Shown here: one piece after another, positions 10,450 to 20,012 of the stretch | How the letters are laid out: each line of letters begins with the position of its first letter | Position numbering within the stretch: position 1 is the stretch's first letter | Assembly (NCBI GenBank): GCA_963699105.1 | Contig: CAVOTI010000001.1 | Coordinates: forward strand, 248,001-312,000 | Source of the DNA: Bog-756 sp963699105 | GTDB taxonomy: Bacteria; Actinomycetota; Acidimicrobiia; Acidimicrobiales; RAAP-2 | DNA: 64,000 bases | Direction: 5' to 3' | The notes under the pieces: generated by a model | Databases searched by the model: none | Told to the model about the DNA's origin: nothing | Seen by the model: the letters and a program-made list of their open reading frames with translations, nothing else | Made by a program: the position numbers and the translations under genes

Positions 10450-12203
10450 TCAGGGCTGGGTCGGGGTGAGCTGCTCCAGCCACATGGGCTGGTAGAACTG
10501 GGTGCCGTTGCCGGCTATGACCTGCTTGGCCTGGAAGTTCGGGTCCCCCTGGAGGGTCTGGATGATCCCCTGACACTTGGTCCCGAAGGTCTGGTAGCCG
10601 TTGGCCCACACCACGAAGATCCGGTGGCCCCCGGCGGCCATCGTCTCCAGGCGCCGGGCGAAGACCAGCGGCGAGGCGGCGTGGGTGGCCGACGAGTAGT
10701 CGACCCAGTCGACGTACTCGGGGCCGGTGTCGCGGGGAAGGTGATCTGGGCGTAGCGACCGGTCGGGAGCAGTCGGTTGACCGCCGGGCCGAGCTGGTCC
10801 GGGCAGTAGGCGATGACGTCCCCCGGCTTGGCGTGGGCGGCGATGACCGAGGCCACCTCACCCGCCTGGGTCCGGTTGGTGGTGATGTCGGGGAACGAGC
10901 CGACCAGGCCGGCCACCACGGCCACGGCCAGGACGGCGGCGCGGATCCGCCGGTCGCGCACGGTGATCACCCCGAGGGCCACCAACAACAGCAGGGGGAT
11001 GAACACCACCGAGGCGTAGCGGGCATCGAAGGTGCTATTGGAGATGTAGCCGCCGGTGATGGCGGCGGCCAGGGTGCCGAGCACCACGATGGCCAGGGGC
11101 CGGGCCCGCGGTCGGGTGTGGATGTCCAGGTCGATGTGGAACCGGTCGGAGGCCAGGCCGAATAGGCCCAGACCGGCCAGGCCGAAGAACAGCAGCCCCA
11201 GCAGTCGGCCCTGGTCGGTGCCGCCACCGGCGAAGGTGGCGACGGCGTTGACCATGGCGGCGAAGTTGGCCGGGGTGGCCCACGGCGTGCCGGTGTGGCG
11301 CGACTGGAAGAGGAAGATCGGCAACCAGGGGAGGAACGTCAGACATCCGACCACGCACGCCACCACTGCGGCCCGGGCGCCGGCCCGCCACTGCGGCCGG
11401 CCCCGCCAGGCCACCCAGACCAGCCAGACCATGACCGTGCCCACCAGGTAGAGCGACCAGTAGTGGGAGTAGAGGAGGAGGCCGGTGAGGACGGCGACGG
11501 CGATCAGGTTTCCGGCCCGGTGCCGCGTCAGGGCCCGGTCGAGGGCCAGGAACCCGAGGACGGTGAGCAGGGCCACCAGCGAGTACATCCGGGTCTCGGT
11601 GTCGTAGCGGACGGCGAAGGGCGAACTGGCCAGCAACAGCACGGCCGCCCAGGCCGCCTTGCGCCCGCCCAACCGCTTTCCGGCCAGCCAGGTGAGCGGC
11701 AGCGTGACCACGCCGAACAGGCCGGGCAACGACCGCACGGCGTAGTCGGAGGTGCCGAACCACCCCATCCAGAAGTGGAGGAGCACATAGAAGAGCGGCG
11801 GGGCGCCGTCCCGGCGCAGGAGCCACGGGATCCTGGTCAGCGGCTGGCGGGCGATGTCGACGGTCAGCGCCTCGTCGAGCCACAGGTCGGACCGGGTCCA
11901 GAACCGGAGGACCAGCCCGACGACCAGGACGGCCACCACCGCCGAGGCCAGCACCAGGGAGGTGGCCTCGGCGAAGGGCGGGCCTTCGGGGTCACCGGCG
12001 GCCGACGGGGACTCGGTGGCCGCCGTGTCGCCCCCCGAACCGTTGGCCGCCGCCACCCGTCGGGCGGTGGTGGGGGCACCACCGACCCCGTATCCAGCCG
12101 CTGGCACCGTGCCGACCCCGGTGCCGGGGTCCACCGCTCCGGTGTCGGATTCGGGCACGGCGACGGGTGCGGAACCAGGGGTGGCTGCATCCATGGCGAG
12201 CAT
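10450..12203 (-). CDS. GT39-family (PMT/ArnT-like) membrane glycosyltransferase, one frameshift
   Basis: About 584 aa when reconstructed. An Ala/Pro/Thr-rich N-terminal stretch precedes a GT-C region that opens with WTRSDLWLDEALTVDIA, the acidic first-loop motif of GT39 enzymes, then many membrane helices including HYWSLYLVG. The frame is lost at about 10735, where a C run appears one base short. Reading then resumes as DTGPEYVDWVDYSSATHAAS through to a TGA at 10450. The span is exactly one base short of a multiple of three, which agrees with a single deletion. The start is ATG 12203 or 12194. Likely role: transfer of a sugar from a polyprenyl-phosphate donor outside the membrane. It diverges from the peptide-transporter operon. 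Confidence 0.78.
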
Positions 12204-12363
12204 GGTACCCAGCGGCGCGGTGGCCCGGGTGCCGACCGCCTCCGTGGACCTCCTGGCCCGGGGGGCACTAACCTGCCCCCACTGCCCGGCCTGGTTGTGA
12301 CAGAGTGCATGCCGTGTAGCGACCGTCGTGACCAGGCGTCGGCCCGGGGCACAGGATGGGGGG

Positions 12364-14033
12364 ATGTCGGTGACGTCAGACAACGGAATCAGCCGTCGGA
12401 CCTTCTTGTCACGCGGGGCGGTGACGGGCGGGGCGGTGGCCCTGGGGGCGGTCGGACTGGCCGCCTGCTCGTCGGGCTCGTCCGGCTCGGGGACCAGCGG
12501 CAAGGCCGGCATCGGCACCGGCTCGCCGGTGCGGGGCGGCTCGCTCACGGTGGGGACCATCGCCGAGATCGACGGTTTCTACCCGGCCAACAACCACTGG
12601 GACACCAACGGCTTCCTCTACGCCAACGCCATCTACGACCCACTGATGGCGGTGGCGGCCGACGGCTCGATCAAGCCCTACCTGGCCGAGAGCATGACCA
12701 GTAACTCCACCTACGACACCTGGACGCTGACGCTGCGTCCCGGCATCAAGTTCAGCGACGGGTCGGCGCTGACCGCCTCCGTGGTCCAGGCCAACTTCTA
12801 CGCCCTGGACACCTCGGTGCTCACCGGCCCGGCCCTCAAGCAGATCGCCTCGGTGACCCCCTTCGGCGACCTGACCGTGATCTACACCCTGACCGGCCCC
12901 AACCCCACGTTTCCGGCCGGACTCACCACCCAGGTCGGTTACATAGTCGGCGAGGCCATGATCGCCGCCGCCCAGAGCAGCTCGTCGGCCGCCCCCAAGC
13001 CCATCGGCACCGGACCCTTCACCTACTCGCAGTGGCAGCCCAACGACTTCTTCACCGCTGTCCGCAATCCCCACTACTGGCGGGCCGGGCTCCCCTATCT
13101 GGACTCCATTACCTTCAAGCCGATCCCCGACACCACCCAGCGGGAGGCCACCCTCCGGTCCGGAGGGGTCGACATGATCGAGTCGACCGACCCCGGCACC
13201 ATCAACCGCTTCGCCAACTCGGGCTATCAGCTGGTGGACAGCCGGACCGGGGTCATCGGCGAACCGACCATGGCCTTCATCATGCTGAACACTGACGTGA
13301 CGCCCACCAACGACATCCGGGTCCGCCAGGCCCTGGCCAAGGGCATGGACCTGGCCGTGATCCAGAAGATCTTCGGAGGCGGGTCCGCCAAGCCGGTCAA
13401 CGGGATCTTCCTGCCCGGCTCGCCCTACTACAGCGAAACGGGCTACCCGACCTACGATCCGGCGGCGGCCAAGACCTTGGTCAACGCAGTACAAGGCCCA
13501 GCACGGCACCCCGACCGTCAATCTGATGACCATCCCCGATCCGTTGGAGATCAAGCTGGTCCAGACCATCCAGCAGATGTGGCAGCAGCGTGGGTTTCAA
13601 GGTCAACATCAGTGAGGTGGAGCAGGCCACCATCATCGACGACTTCGTGCTCGGCAACTTCCAGGCGGCCACCTCCTACCAGTTCGGGGCAGTGAACCCC
13701 GACCTCAACTACGTGTGGTGGAGCACCACCACCCTGTCTCCCGTCGGTCAGATCGGGCTCAACTTCACCCGGATCGACGATCCCCTGCTGGAGTCGGCCA
13801 TGCTGACCGGCCGCCATACCACCGACGAGGCCACCCGGGTCGCCGCCTACCGGACGGTCAACGAGCGCTTGGCCAAGGACCTGCCCTACCTGTGGATCGA
13901 GCAGTACCTCTTCTCCGAGGTGGCCAACACCCGGGTCCAGAACTTCGACGCCTGGACCTTCCCCGACGGCACTCCGGGCTACGGATTCGACGAAGGCATC
14001 TTCGTTCCCACCCAGACCTGGTTGGCCAGCTAG
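12364..14033 (+). CDS. Oligopeptide ABC transporter substrate-binding lipoprotein, two +1 frameshifts
   Basis: SBP family 5 (OppA/DppA-like), about 555 aa reconstructed. The N-terminus carries a twin-arginine-type signal (SRRTFLSRGAVTGG) ending in the lipobox LAAC, so it is probably a Tat-exported lipoprotein. Family features include the AIYDPLMAVAADGSIKPYLAES segment and LRPGIKFSDGSALTA. The frame breaks twice: at about 13486 (one extra base before QYKAQHGTPTV) and at about 13589 (one extra base before VGFKVNISEVEQ). The span is two bases over a multiple of three, matching two insertions. ATG 12364 is the first codon of the signal region. It leads the importer operon, with both permeases and ATPases downstream. 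Confidence 0.85.
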
Positions 14034-14072
14034 CGACTGGGTCGACCCGACCGGCTCCGCGGCCCCCCCACC

Positions 14073-15020
14073 ATGGCCAAGTACCTCCTGCGACGGTTCG
14101 TTCAGCTGGTGGTGGTGACCTTCATCATCTCCGTGTTGGTGTTCCTGCTGGTCCACCTGCTGCCCGGCGACCCGGCCACCGTCATCCTCGGGCTCGAGCG
14201 ACACCGCCCACAACCGGGCCGTCCTGCTGCAAGCAGCTGGGGCTCAACAAGCCGCTGATCCAGCAGTACGGCACCTGGCTGGTGGCGGTGTTCCACGGCA
14301 ATCTCGGCCAGTCCTACCTCGACCACGAGACGGTGACCCACATCATCGCCACCGGGTTCCCGATCGACCTCGAGCTGATCATCATCTCCCAGATCATCGC
14401 CTTCGCCGTGGCCATCCCGCTGGCCCTGCGTCACGTCCCGCCGGCCCAACGGGGCCTTCGACAACGTGTCCACCACCACCACCTTCGGGATGCTGGCCCT
14501 GCCCCCCTTCGTCATCGCCCCCATCATGGTGGCCGTCTTCGCCGTCGGCCTGCACTGGTTCCCGGCCACCGGCTACGTCCCGTTGTCCCAGAGCATCGGC
14601 ACCAACCTGCACGACATGATCCTGCCCTCGCTGGCCATCACGGCCGGCTCGATCGCCGTCTACTACCGGCTGTTCCGCTCCGATCTCATCAGCACCCTGC
14701 AAGAGGACTTCATCACCATGGCCCGGTCCAAGGGCCTGTCCAACCGGTCCATCATGTTGCGCCACGCCTTCCGGCCCTCGTCCTTTTCCCTGCTGGCGGC
14801 GGCGGGGGTCAACATCGGCGCCCTGCTGGCCGGCACCTTCATCGTCGAGTACCTGTTCGCCATCGACGGCCTCGGCTACTCCCTGGTGGTGGCCGTCCAG
14901 CAGCGGGACTACCTGGTGGTCCAGGGCATCACCCTGGTGGTGGCGGTGGCCTATGTCGTGCTTCAGTTCATCATCGACTTCTTGTTCACCGTCGTCGATC
15001 CCCGGGTGACCCGGGAGTGA
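14073..15020 (+). pseudogene. Peptide ABC transporter permease, DppB/OppB type, three +1 frameshifts
   Basis: The ATG at 14073 opens the typical N-terminus MAKYLLRRFVQLVVVTFIIS, followed by VHLLPGDPATVILG. The reading frame shifts at about 14196 (before SDTAHNRAVLL), 14234 (before KQLGLNKPLIQQYG) and 14425-14440 (before RRPNGAFDNV). It then runs intact through the EAA-type loop MARSKGLSNRSIMLRHAFRP to the TGA at 15020. The three +1 shifts restore the starting frame, and the reconstruction is 314 aa, normal for DppB. Residues between breaks are well conserved, so sequence error is more likely than decay. It would pair with the next permease to form the membrane channel. Confidence 0.8.
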
Positions 15021-15023
15021 GCC

Positions 15024-15986
15024 ATGCCTGACGACCGAGAACTCACCAGCACCCGCGCCTCGGGCCGGCTGCTGAGGACCAGGTCCCGGGCTCGCCGCGA
15101 TCGACGAGCTGGTGGTGTCGCGCCAGAGCGAGGCGCTCGGACTCCGACGACATCCTGCAGTCGCAAGCCGCTCGGGCTCCTGTTCTGGTTGGCCATGGGC
15201 TGGGTGGGACTGGTGGTGGTGCTGGCCATCATGGCCAACCTCCTCCCCTTGCCCAGCCCCAACTTCCAGAACTACTCGGCCATCAACGCCTCCCCCAGCA
15301 TCCACCACCTGCTCGGCACCGACGACCTGGGCCGGGACCTGCTCAGCCGGCTGATCTACGGGTCCCGGGTGTCCCTGGTCGTGGGCTTCGTCTCGGTGGC
15401 CATCGGCATGGCTGGTGGGCGGCACCCTGGGCCTGGTCTCGGGATACAAGGGCGGTCGCCTCGACCTCGGGCTCAATGCCGGCTCGTTCGTGCTGCTGGC
15501 CTTCCCGGCCATCGTGGCCGTCATCGCCATCGTGGCCTTCTGGGGCTCGATCGCTCCTCAAGATCACCGTCATCCTCGGGGTGGCCGTCATCCCTCTCCT
15601 GTACCGCGTGGTGCGGGCCTCCAGCCTGTCGTTCGCCAACCGCGAGTTCGTGGTGGCGGCCCGCACCCTGGGGGCCAACTCCACTCGCATCGTGTTCCGG
15701 GAGATCCTCCCCAACGTGGTCCCGGTGGCCATCACCTTCGCCCTCATCACCGTGGCCGGGGTGATCGTGCTCGAGGGATCGCTGGCCTTCTTGGGCCTGT
15801 CGGTGCCCCTGCCCACCCCGTCGTGGGGGAACATGATCGCCGAGGGCACGCTCCAACGGGAACCTGCAGACCAACCCGTACATCATGCTGTGGCCGGTGC
15901 TGGCCATGTTCTTGCTGCTGTTGTCGATCAACCTGATCGGCGACCGGCTGCGCCAGCGCTTCGACATCCGCGAGGGACTGCTGTGA
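15024..15986 (+). pseudogene. Peptide ABC transporter permease, DppC/OppC type, six +1 frameshifts
   Basis: Starts at ATG 15024, three bases after the previous stop. Reconstructed protein is about 318 aa: a cytoplasmic N-terminus (LAAIDELVVSRQSEALDSDD), a first helix LLFWLAMGWVGLVVVLAIM, the GTDDLGRDLLSRLIYGSRVSL motif typical of DppC, and C-terminal SINLIGDRLRQRFDIREGLL. Single extra bases are inferred near 15093, 15143, 15171, 15411, 15552 and 15853. Six insertions return to the original frame, and the span is six bases longer than 318 codons plus stop. Such density without nonsense substitutions points to consensus errors. Partner of the preceding DppB-like permease. Confidence 0.8.
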
Positions 15987-16062
15987 GGAGTCGGTCGCCG
16001 GCGCGGTCGAGACCACTGGGCCCGAGTTCCCCGACGCCCGCCCCTCGGACGGGCCCCTGCTG

Positions 16063-17157
16063 GTGGTGGACGACCTGCACACTGCGTTCCGGACCGGCCG
16101 GGGCACGGTGCGCGCCGTCGACGGGGTGTCACTGACGGTGGACCGGGGCAAGACCCTCGGCGTGGTGGGCGAGTCGGGATCGGGCAAGACGGTGCTGTCC
16201 CGCTCGATCATGGGCCTGCTCCCGCTCCGCGACGTGATCAAGAGCGGCACCGTCAGGTTCGCCGGCGAGGAGCTGACCGCCATGACCCCCGATCAGCTGC
16301 GCCAGGTGTGGGGCGCCGAGCTGAGCATGATCTTCCAGGACCCGATGACCGCCCTCAACCCGGTCAAGCGGATCGGCGTCCAGATCACCGAGTCCCTGCG
16401 GCTCCATCTCGGCATGGGCCGCTCGGATGCCAAGGCCACACGCCATCGAGCTCCTGCGCTCGGTGGGCATCCCCTCGCCCGAGGAGCGGATCAGGTGGTA
16501 CCCGTTCCAGCTGTCGGGCGGCATGCGCCAGCGGGTGATGATCGCCATCGCCCTGGCCTGCGCCCCCCGGCTGGTCATGGCCGACGAGCCGACCACCGGC
16601 CTGGACGTGACGGTGCAGGCCCAGATCCTCGACCTCCTGGCCGATCTGCAGCGCGAGCGGCACATGGCCATGATCCTGGTCACCCACGACCTGGGGGTGG
16701 TGGCCAACCGGACCGACGACATCGTGGTGATGTACGCCGGTCGGGTGGTGGAACAGGCGCCGACCCGGACCCTGTTCGCCGACACCCGCATGCCCTACAC
16801 CCGGGCGTTGATGGACTCGATCCCCCGACTGGCCGACCCGAGCGGGGTCCGCCTCCAGGCCATCGCCGGGCGGCCTCCCGATCTCATCCACCCGCCCACG
16901 GGTGCCGGTTCGCCCCCCGTTGTCCCTATGCCCAGGACAAGTGCCGGCAGATCGATCCCCCGCTCCGCACCGCCGGATCGCCCGACCACCTGTTCGCCTG
17001 TTGGTTCCCGTTGGTCAACGGGGTGTCGACCGCCCCGGTGACGGTGTCGCCCAACGGCGCGGGCTCGACCACCGTCCTGCCCCCGTTGCCGGACGAGCCG
17101 TACCGGGCCGACGACCCGCCGACCCGATGGTCCGGAGCCGGGAACGGTGGGTCGTGA
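16063..17157 (+). CDS. Peptide ABC transporter ATP-binding protein, DppD type, two frameshifts
   Basis: ABC ATPase with Walker A GESGSGKT, a Q-loop in MIFQDPMTALNP, signature LSGGMRQRV, Walker B LVMADEPTTGLD and the oligopeptide C-terminal motif CRFAPRCPYAQDKC. A +1 shift at about 16438 precedes HAIELLRSVGIPSPEERI. A net -1 at about 16900 (a G run one base short) precedes the CRFAPRCPY segment. The start is unclear: GTG 16063 is just upstream of the ATPase core, but a GTG at 15983 overlapping the dppC stop would be natural if another indel lies near 15987. It energises peptide import together with the next gene. Confidence 0.82.
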   Translation: MVDDLHTAFRTGRGTVRAVDGVSLTVDRGKTLGVVGESGSGKTVLSRSIMGLLPLRDVIKSGTVRFAGEELTAMTPDQLRQVWGAELSMIFQDPMTALNPVKRIGVQITESLRLHLGMGRSDAKATRHRAPALGGHPLARGADQVVPVPAVGRHAPAGDDRHRPGLRPPAGHGRRADHRPGRDGAGPDPRPPGRSAARAAHGHDPGHPRPGGGGQPDRRHRGDVRRSGGGTGADPDPVRRHPHALHPGVDGLDPPTGRPERGPPPGHRRAASRSHPPAHGCRFAPRCPYAQDKCRQIDPPLRTAGSPDHLFACWFPLVNGVSTAPVTVSPNGAGSTTVLPPLPDEPYRADDPPTRWSGAGNGGS

Positions 17158-17214
17158 GCGGACCGACGGCCGGACCTGAGGCCGGAACGGAGGCCGGGCC
17201 GGCGGTCGGAGCCG

Positions 17215-18267
17215 ATGGCCGAGGACGAGGCCATCCTGACCGTCGATGATCTGGTGGTCGAGTTCAAGAACGGACGCCAGACCGTCCATGCCGTCTCGGG
17301 CGTGTCCTTCGCCGTCCGCAATGGCGAGACGCTGGGCCTGGTGGGCGAGTCGGGATGCGGGAAGTCGACCACCGGCCGGGCGCTGGTGCAGATCCAGCCG
17401 CCCACCTCGGGCTCGGTCACCTATCGGGGTCAGGTCCTGAGCAAGCTTTCGACCCGCGACATGCGGAAGGTCAGGACCAAGATCCAGATGATCTTCCAGG
17501 ACCCCATCTCCTCGCTGAACCCCCGGCGCCGGGTGAAGGACATCGTGGCCGAGCCGTTGGTGATCTGGGGCCGGGGCAACAAGGGGGAACGGTCGGCCAA
17601 GGTGCGGGAGATGCTGGAGTCGGTGGGGATCGATCCCGACTCGGCCGGCGACCGGAGGCCGGGCGAGTTCTCCGGGGGCCAGTGCCAGCGGATCAGCATC
17701 GCCCGGGCCCTGATGGCCGATCCCGACCTGTTGATCTGCGACGAGCCGGTATCGGCCCTCGACGTCTCCGTCCAGGCCCAGATCCTGAACCTCCTGGCCG
17801 ACCTCAAGTCGAAATTCTCCCTCACCATGGTGTTCATCGCCCACGACCTGGCCGTGGTCAAGAACGTGAGTGACCGGGTGGCCGTCATGTACCTCGGGAA
17901 ACTGGTCGAGCTGGCCGGCTCGGACGAGCTCTACCATTCCGCCGCCCATCCCTACACCGAGGCGCTGTTGGCCTCCATCCCCGAGCCCGACCCCGATCTC
18001 CAGGCCAACCACAAGGCCCTGACGGGAGAGCTCCCCTCCCCGCTGCACCCCCCGTCGGGCTGCCGGTTCCGGACCCGCTGTCCCTATGCCCAGGACCGCT
18101 GCGCCCAAGAGGAGCCGAGACTCCGCGACATCGCCCCCGGGCACCAGGTGGCCTGCCACTTCCCGTTGGTCCCGGTGTCCAGCGACTCCGTCTCGGCCGT
18201 TACCGCTACCGGGCCGGTCGGGTCGACTCCGACAGGCCCGGCCGACGCCGGGTCGGCGCCCTCCTGA
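17215..18267 (+). CDS. Peptide ABC transporter ATP-binding protein, DppF/OppF type
   Basis: Complete 350 aa ATPase with Walker A GESGCGKST, Q-loop MIFQDPISSLNPRRRV, signature FSGGQCQRIS, Walker B LLICDEPVSALD, and the oligo_HPY C-terminal motif CRFRTRCPYAQDRC. CGGAG precedes the ATG at 17215. A GTG at 17154, overlapping the previous stop, is out of frame here and would need another indel to be the true start. The last 30 residues are a Ser/Thr/Pro/Gly-rich tail beyond the family core. It is the final gene of the importer operon and converges on rpsA with about 20 bp between stops. From here the reading frames are clean for some 27 kb. Confidence 0.9.
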   Translation: MAEDEAILTVDDLVVEFKNGRQTVHAVSGVSFAVRNGETLGLVGESGCGKSTTGRALVQIQPPTSGSVTYRGQVLSKLSTRDMRKVRTKIQMIFQDPISSLNPRRRVKDIVAEPLVIWGRGNKGERSAKVREMLESVGIDPDSAGDRRPGEFSGGQCQRISIARALMADPDLLICDEPVSALDVSVQAQILNLLADLKSKFSLTMVFIAHDLAVVKNVSDRVAVMYLGKLVELAGSDELYHSAAHPYTEALLASIPEPDPDLQANHKALTGELPSPLHPPSGCRFRTRCPYAQDRCAQEEPRLRDIAPGHQVACHFPLVPVSSDSVSAVTATGPVGSTPTGPADAGSAPS

Positions 18268-18288
18268 TCGGTCAGGCTCGCCCCGCGG

Positions 18289-19836
18289 TCAGGCCGGTTC
18301 GGTGGCCTCGGAGGCGGGAGCGGCCTCGGGGACCGGGGCAGCCTCGGAGGCGGGAGCGGCCTCGGGGACCGGGGCAGCCGGGGCAGTATCGGACACCCCG
18401 GGTTGGGCCGAGGCATCACCTTCCACCGGGGCCGTCGGAGCCGACTCGACGGGAGCGGCTGACCCCTCGGCGGCCGGGGCCGGGCTGTCGGCGCCGGGCT
18501 CTGCACCCTCGCCGGTGCCGTGCTCGGCCACGTAGTCGGCCCAGGCGGCCTGGGCCTCCGTCTCCGGGGTGAACTCGGTCTCGGCGAACTCGAAGGGACC
18601 GACGTAGTTGCCCTCGGCGTCGTAGGCGTGCTCGCCGAACGCCTCGCGGTACTCCTCGGACACCTCGCCACCCTCGGCCGCCTGCTTGATGGACAGGCTG
18701 ATGCGACGGCGCTGGAGGTCGATGTCGATGATCTTCACCCACAGCTCCTCGCCCGGCGTGACCACCTGCTCGGGCAGATCCACATGGTGCCCGGCCATTT
18801 CGGAGATGTGGACCAGGCCCTCGATGCCGTCCCCCACCTGGACGAACGAACCGAACGGGACGAGCTTGGTGATGCGGCCGTAGACCAACTCCCCGACCTG
18901 GTGGGAGTTGGCGAACTCCTGCCACGGATCGGTCTGGGTCGCCTTCAGCGACAGGCTGATCCGCTCCTTGGACAGGTCGACGTCGAGCACTTCCACGTCG
19001 ATCTCGTCACCCACCGACACGACCGACGACGGGTGGTCGACGTGCTTCCACGACAGCTCGGACACGTGGACCAGTCCGTCCATGCCCCCGAGATCGACGA
19101 AGGCGCCGAAGTTGACGACCGACGACACCACGCCACGGCGGCGCTCTCCCGGCTTGAGGTTGGTCAGGAACTCGCCCCGCTGTTCCTTCTGGGTCTCCTC
19201 CAGCCAGGCCCGGCGGGACAGGACCACGTTGTTGCGGTTGCGGTCCAACTCGATGATCTTGGCCTCGATGATCCGGCCCACATAGGGCTGGAGCTCGCGT
19301 ACCCGTCGCAGTTCCACCAGCGAGGCCGGCAGGAATCCCCGAAGTCCGATGTCGACGATGAGGCCACCCTTGACCACCTCGATGACCGGACCGGTGACGA
19401 CCTCGTCGGACTCCTTCAGCTTTTCGATGGTGCCCCACGCCCGCTCGTACTGGGCCCGCTTCTTCGACAGGATCAGCCGCCCCTCCTTGTCCTCCTTCTG
19501 GAGGACGAGGGCTTCGATGGCCTCGCCCAGGGTCACGATCTCCGACGGGTCGACGTCGTTGCGGATGGACAGCTCACGCACCGGGATGACGCCCTCGGAC
19601 TTGAAGCCGATGTCGAGGAGCACCTCGTCCCGGTCGATCTTGACGACCGTGCCCTCGACCAGGTCACCGTCCTCGAACTCGACGATGGTGCCGGCCATGG
19701 CGTCCTCGAGGGACGCCCCCTGGAGATCGTCTTCGGTGACCGATCGGGGGGTGTAGACCCCGTTCTCATCGAAGGTGCCCATGGCTTCGGGCGACAGGAG
19801 GGTGGTTCCCTCGGGTACGACTTGTGTGTCGGGCAT
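18289..19836 (-). CDS. rpsA: 30S ribosomal protein S1
   Basis: 515 aa from ATG 19836, with four S1 RNA-binding repeats beginning around GDLVEGTVVKIDRDEVLLDIG, VVTGPVIEVVKGGLIVDIG, RRRGVVSSVVNFGAFVDLGG and GELVYGRITKLVPFGSFVQVG. The four-repeat form is usual in Actinobacteria, against six in E. coli. S1 helps mRNA docking on the 30S subunit, including leadered mRNAs. The C-terminus is an acidic then Ala/Pro/Glu-rich tail with a repeated APVPEAAPASEA unit. No clear Shine-Dalgarno precedes the start; an internal ATG at 19782 is an alternative. It lies beside polA in the same orientation. Confidence 0.95.
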   Translation of the reverse strand: MPDTQVVPEGTTLLSPEAMGTFDENGVYTPRSVTEDDLQGASLEDAMAGTIVEFEDGDLVEGTVVKIDRDEVLLDIGFKSEGVIPVRELSIRNDVDPSEIVTLGEAIEALVLQKEDKEGRLILSKKRAQYERAWGTIEKLKESDEVVTGPVIEVVKGGLIVDIGLRGFLPASLVELRRVRELQPYVGRIIEAKIIELDRNRNNVVLSRRAWLEETQKEQRGEFLTNLKPGERRRGVVSSVVNFGAFVDLGGMDGLVHVSELSWKHVDHPSSVVSVGDEIDVEVLDVDLSKERISLSLKATQTDPWQEFANSHQVGELVYGRITKLVPFGSFVQVGDGIEGLVHISEMAGHHVDLPEQVVTPGEELWVKIIDIDLQRRRISLSIKQAAEGGEVSEEYREAFGEHAYDAEGNYVGPFEFAETEFTPETEAQAAWADYVAEHGTGEGAEPGADSPAPAAEGSAAPVESAPTAPVEGDASAQPGVSDTAPAAPVPEAAPASEAAPVPEAAPASEATEPA

Positions 19837-20012
19837 GTAGTTAGGTAGCTCGCTTTCCGGACAGGTCCCGCGCTCCACAGCTGGCGCGGATGAAGATCGA
19901 GGCCACACCGTTGTGACCGGGAATCAAGCGTACTCCAACACCAAAGAGCACGATACGGCCGCCGGGTCACCCCGGGGCTTTGCCGGCCACGGGACCGGCA
20001 CGGGGTCAGGGG

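Noticed and set aside
10735..16902. Programmed +1 ribosomal frameshifting as the cause of the serial breaks
   Set aside because: Up to six shifts per gene at unrelated sequences, in regions with clear boundaries, cannot be programmed. Sequence or assembly error explains them more simply.
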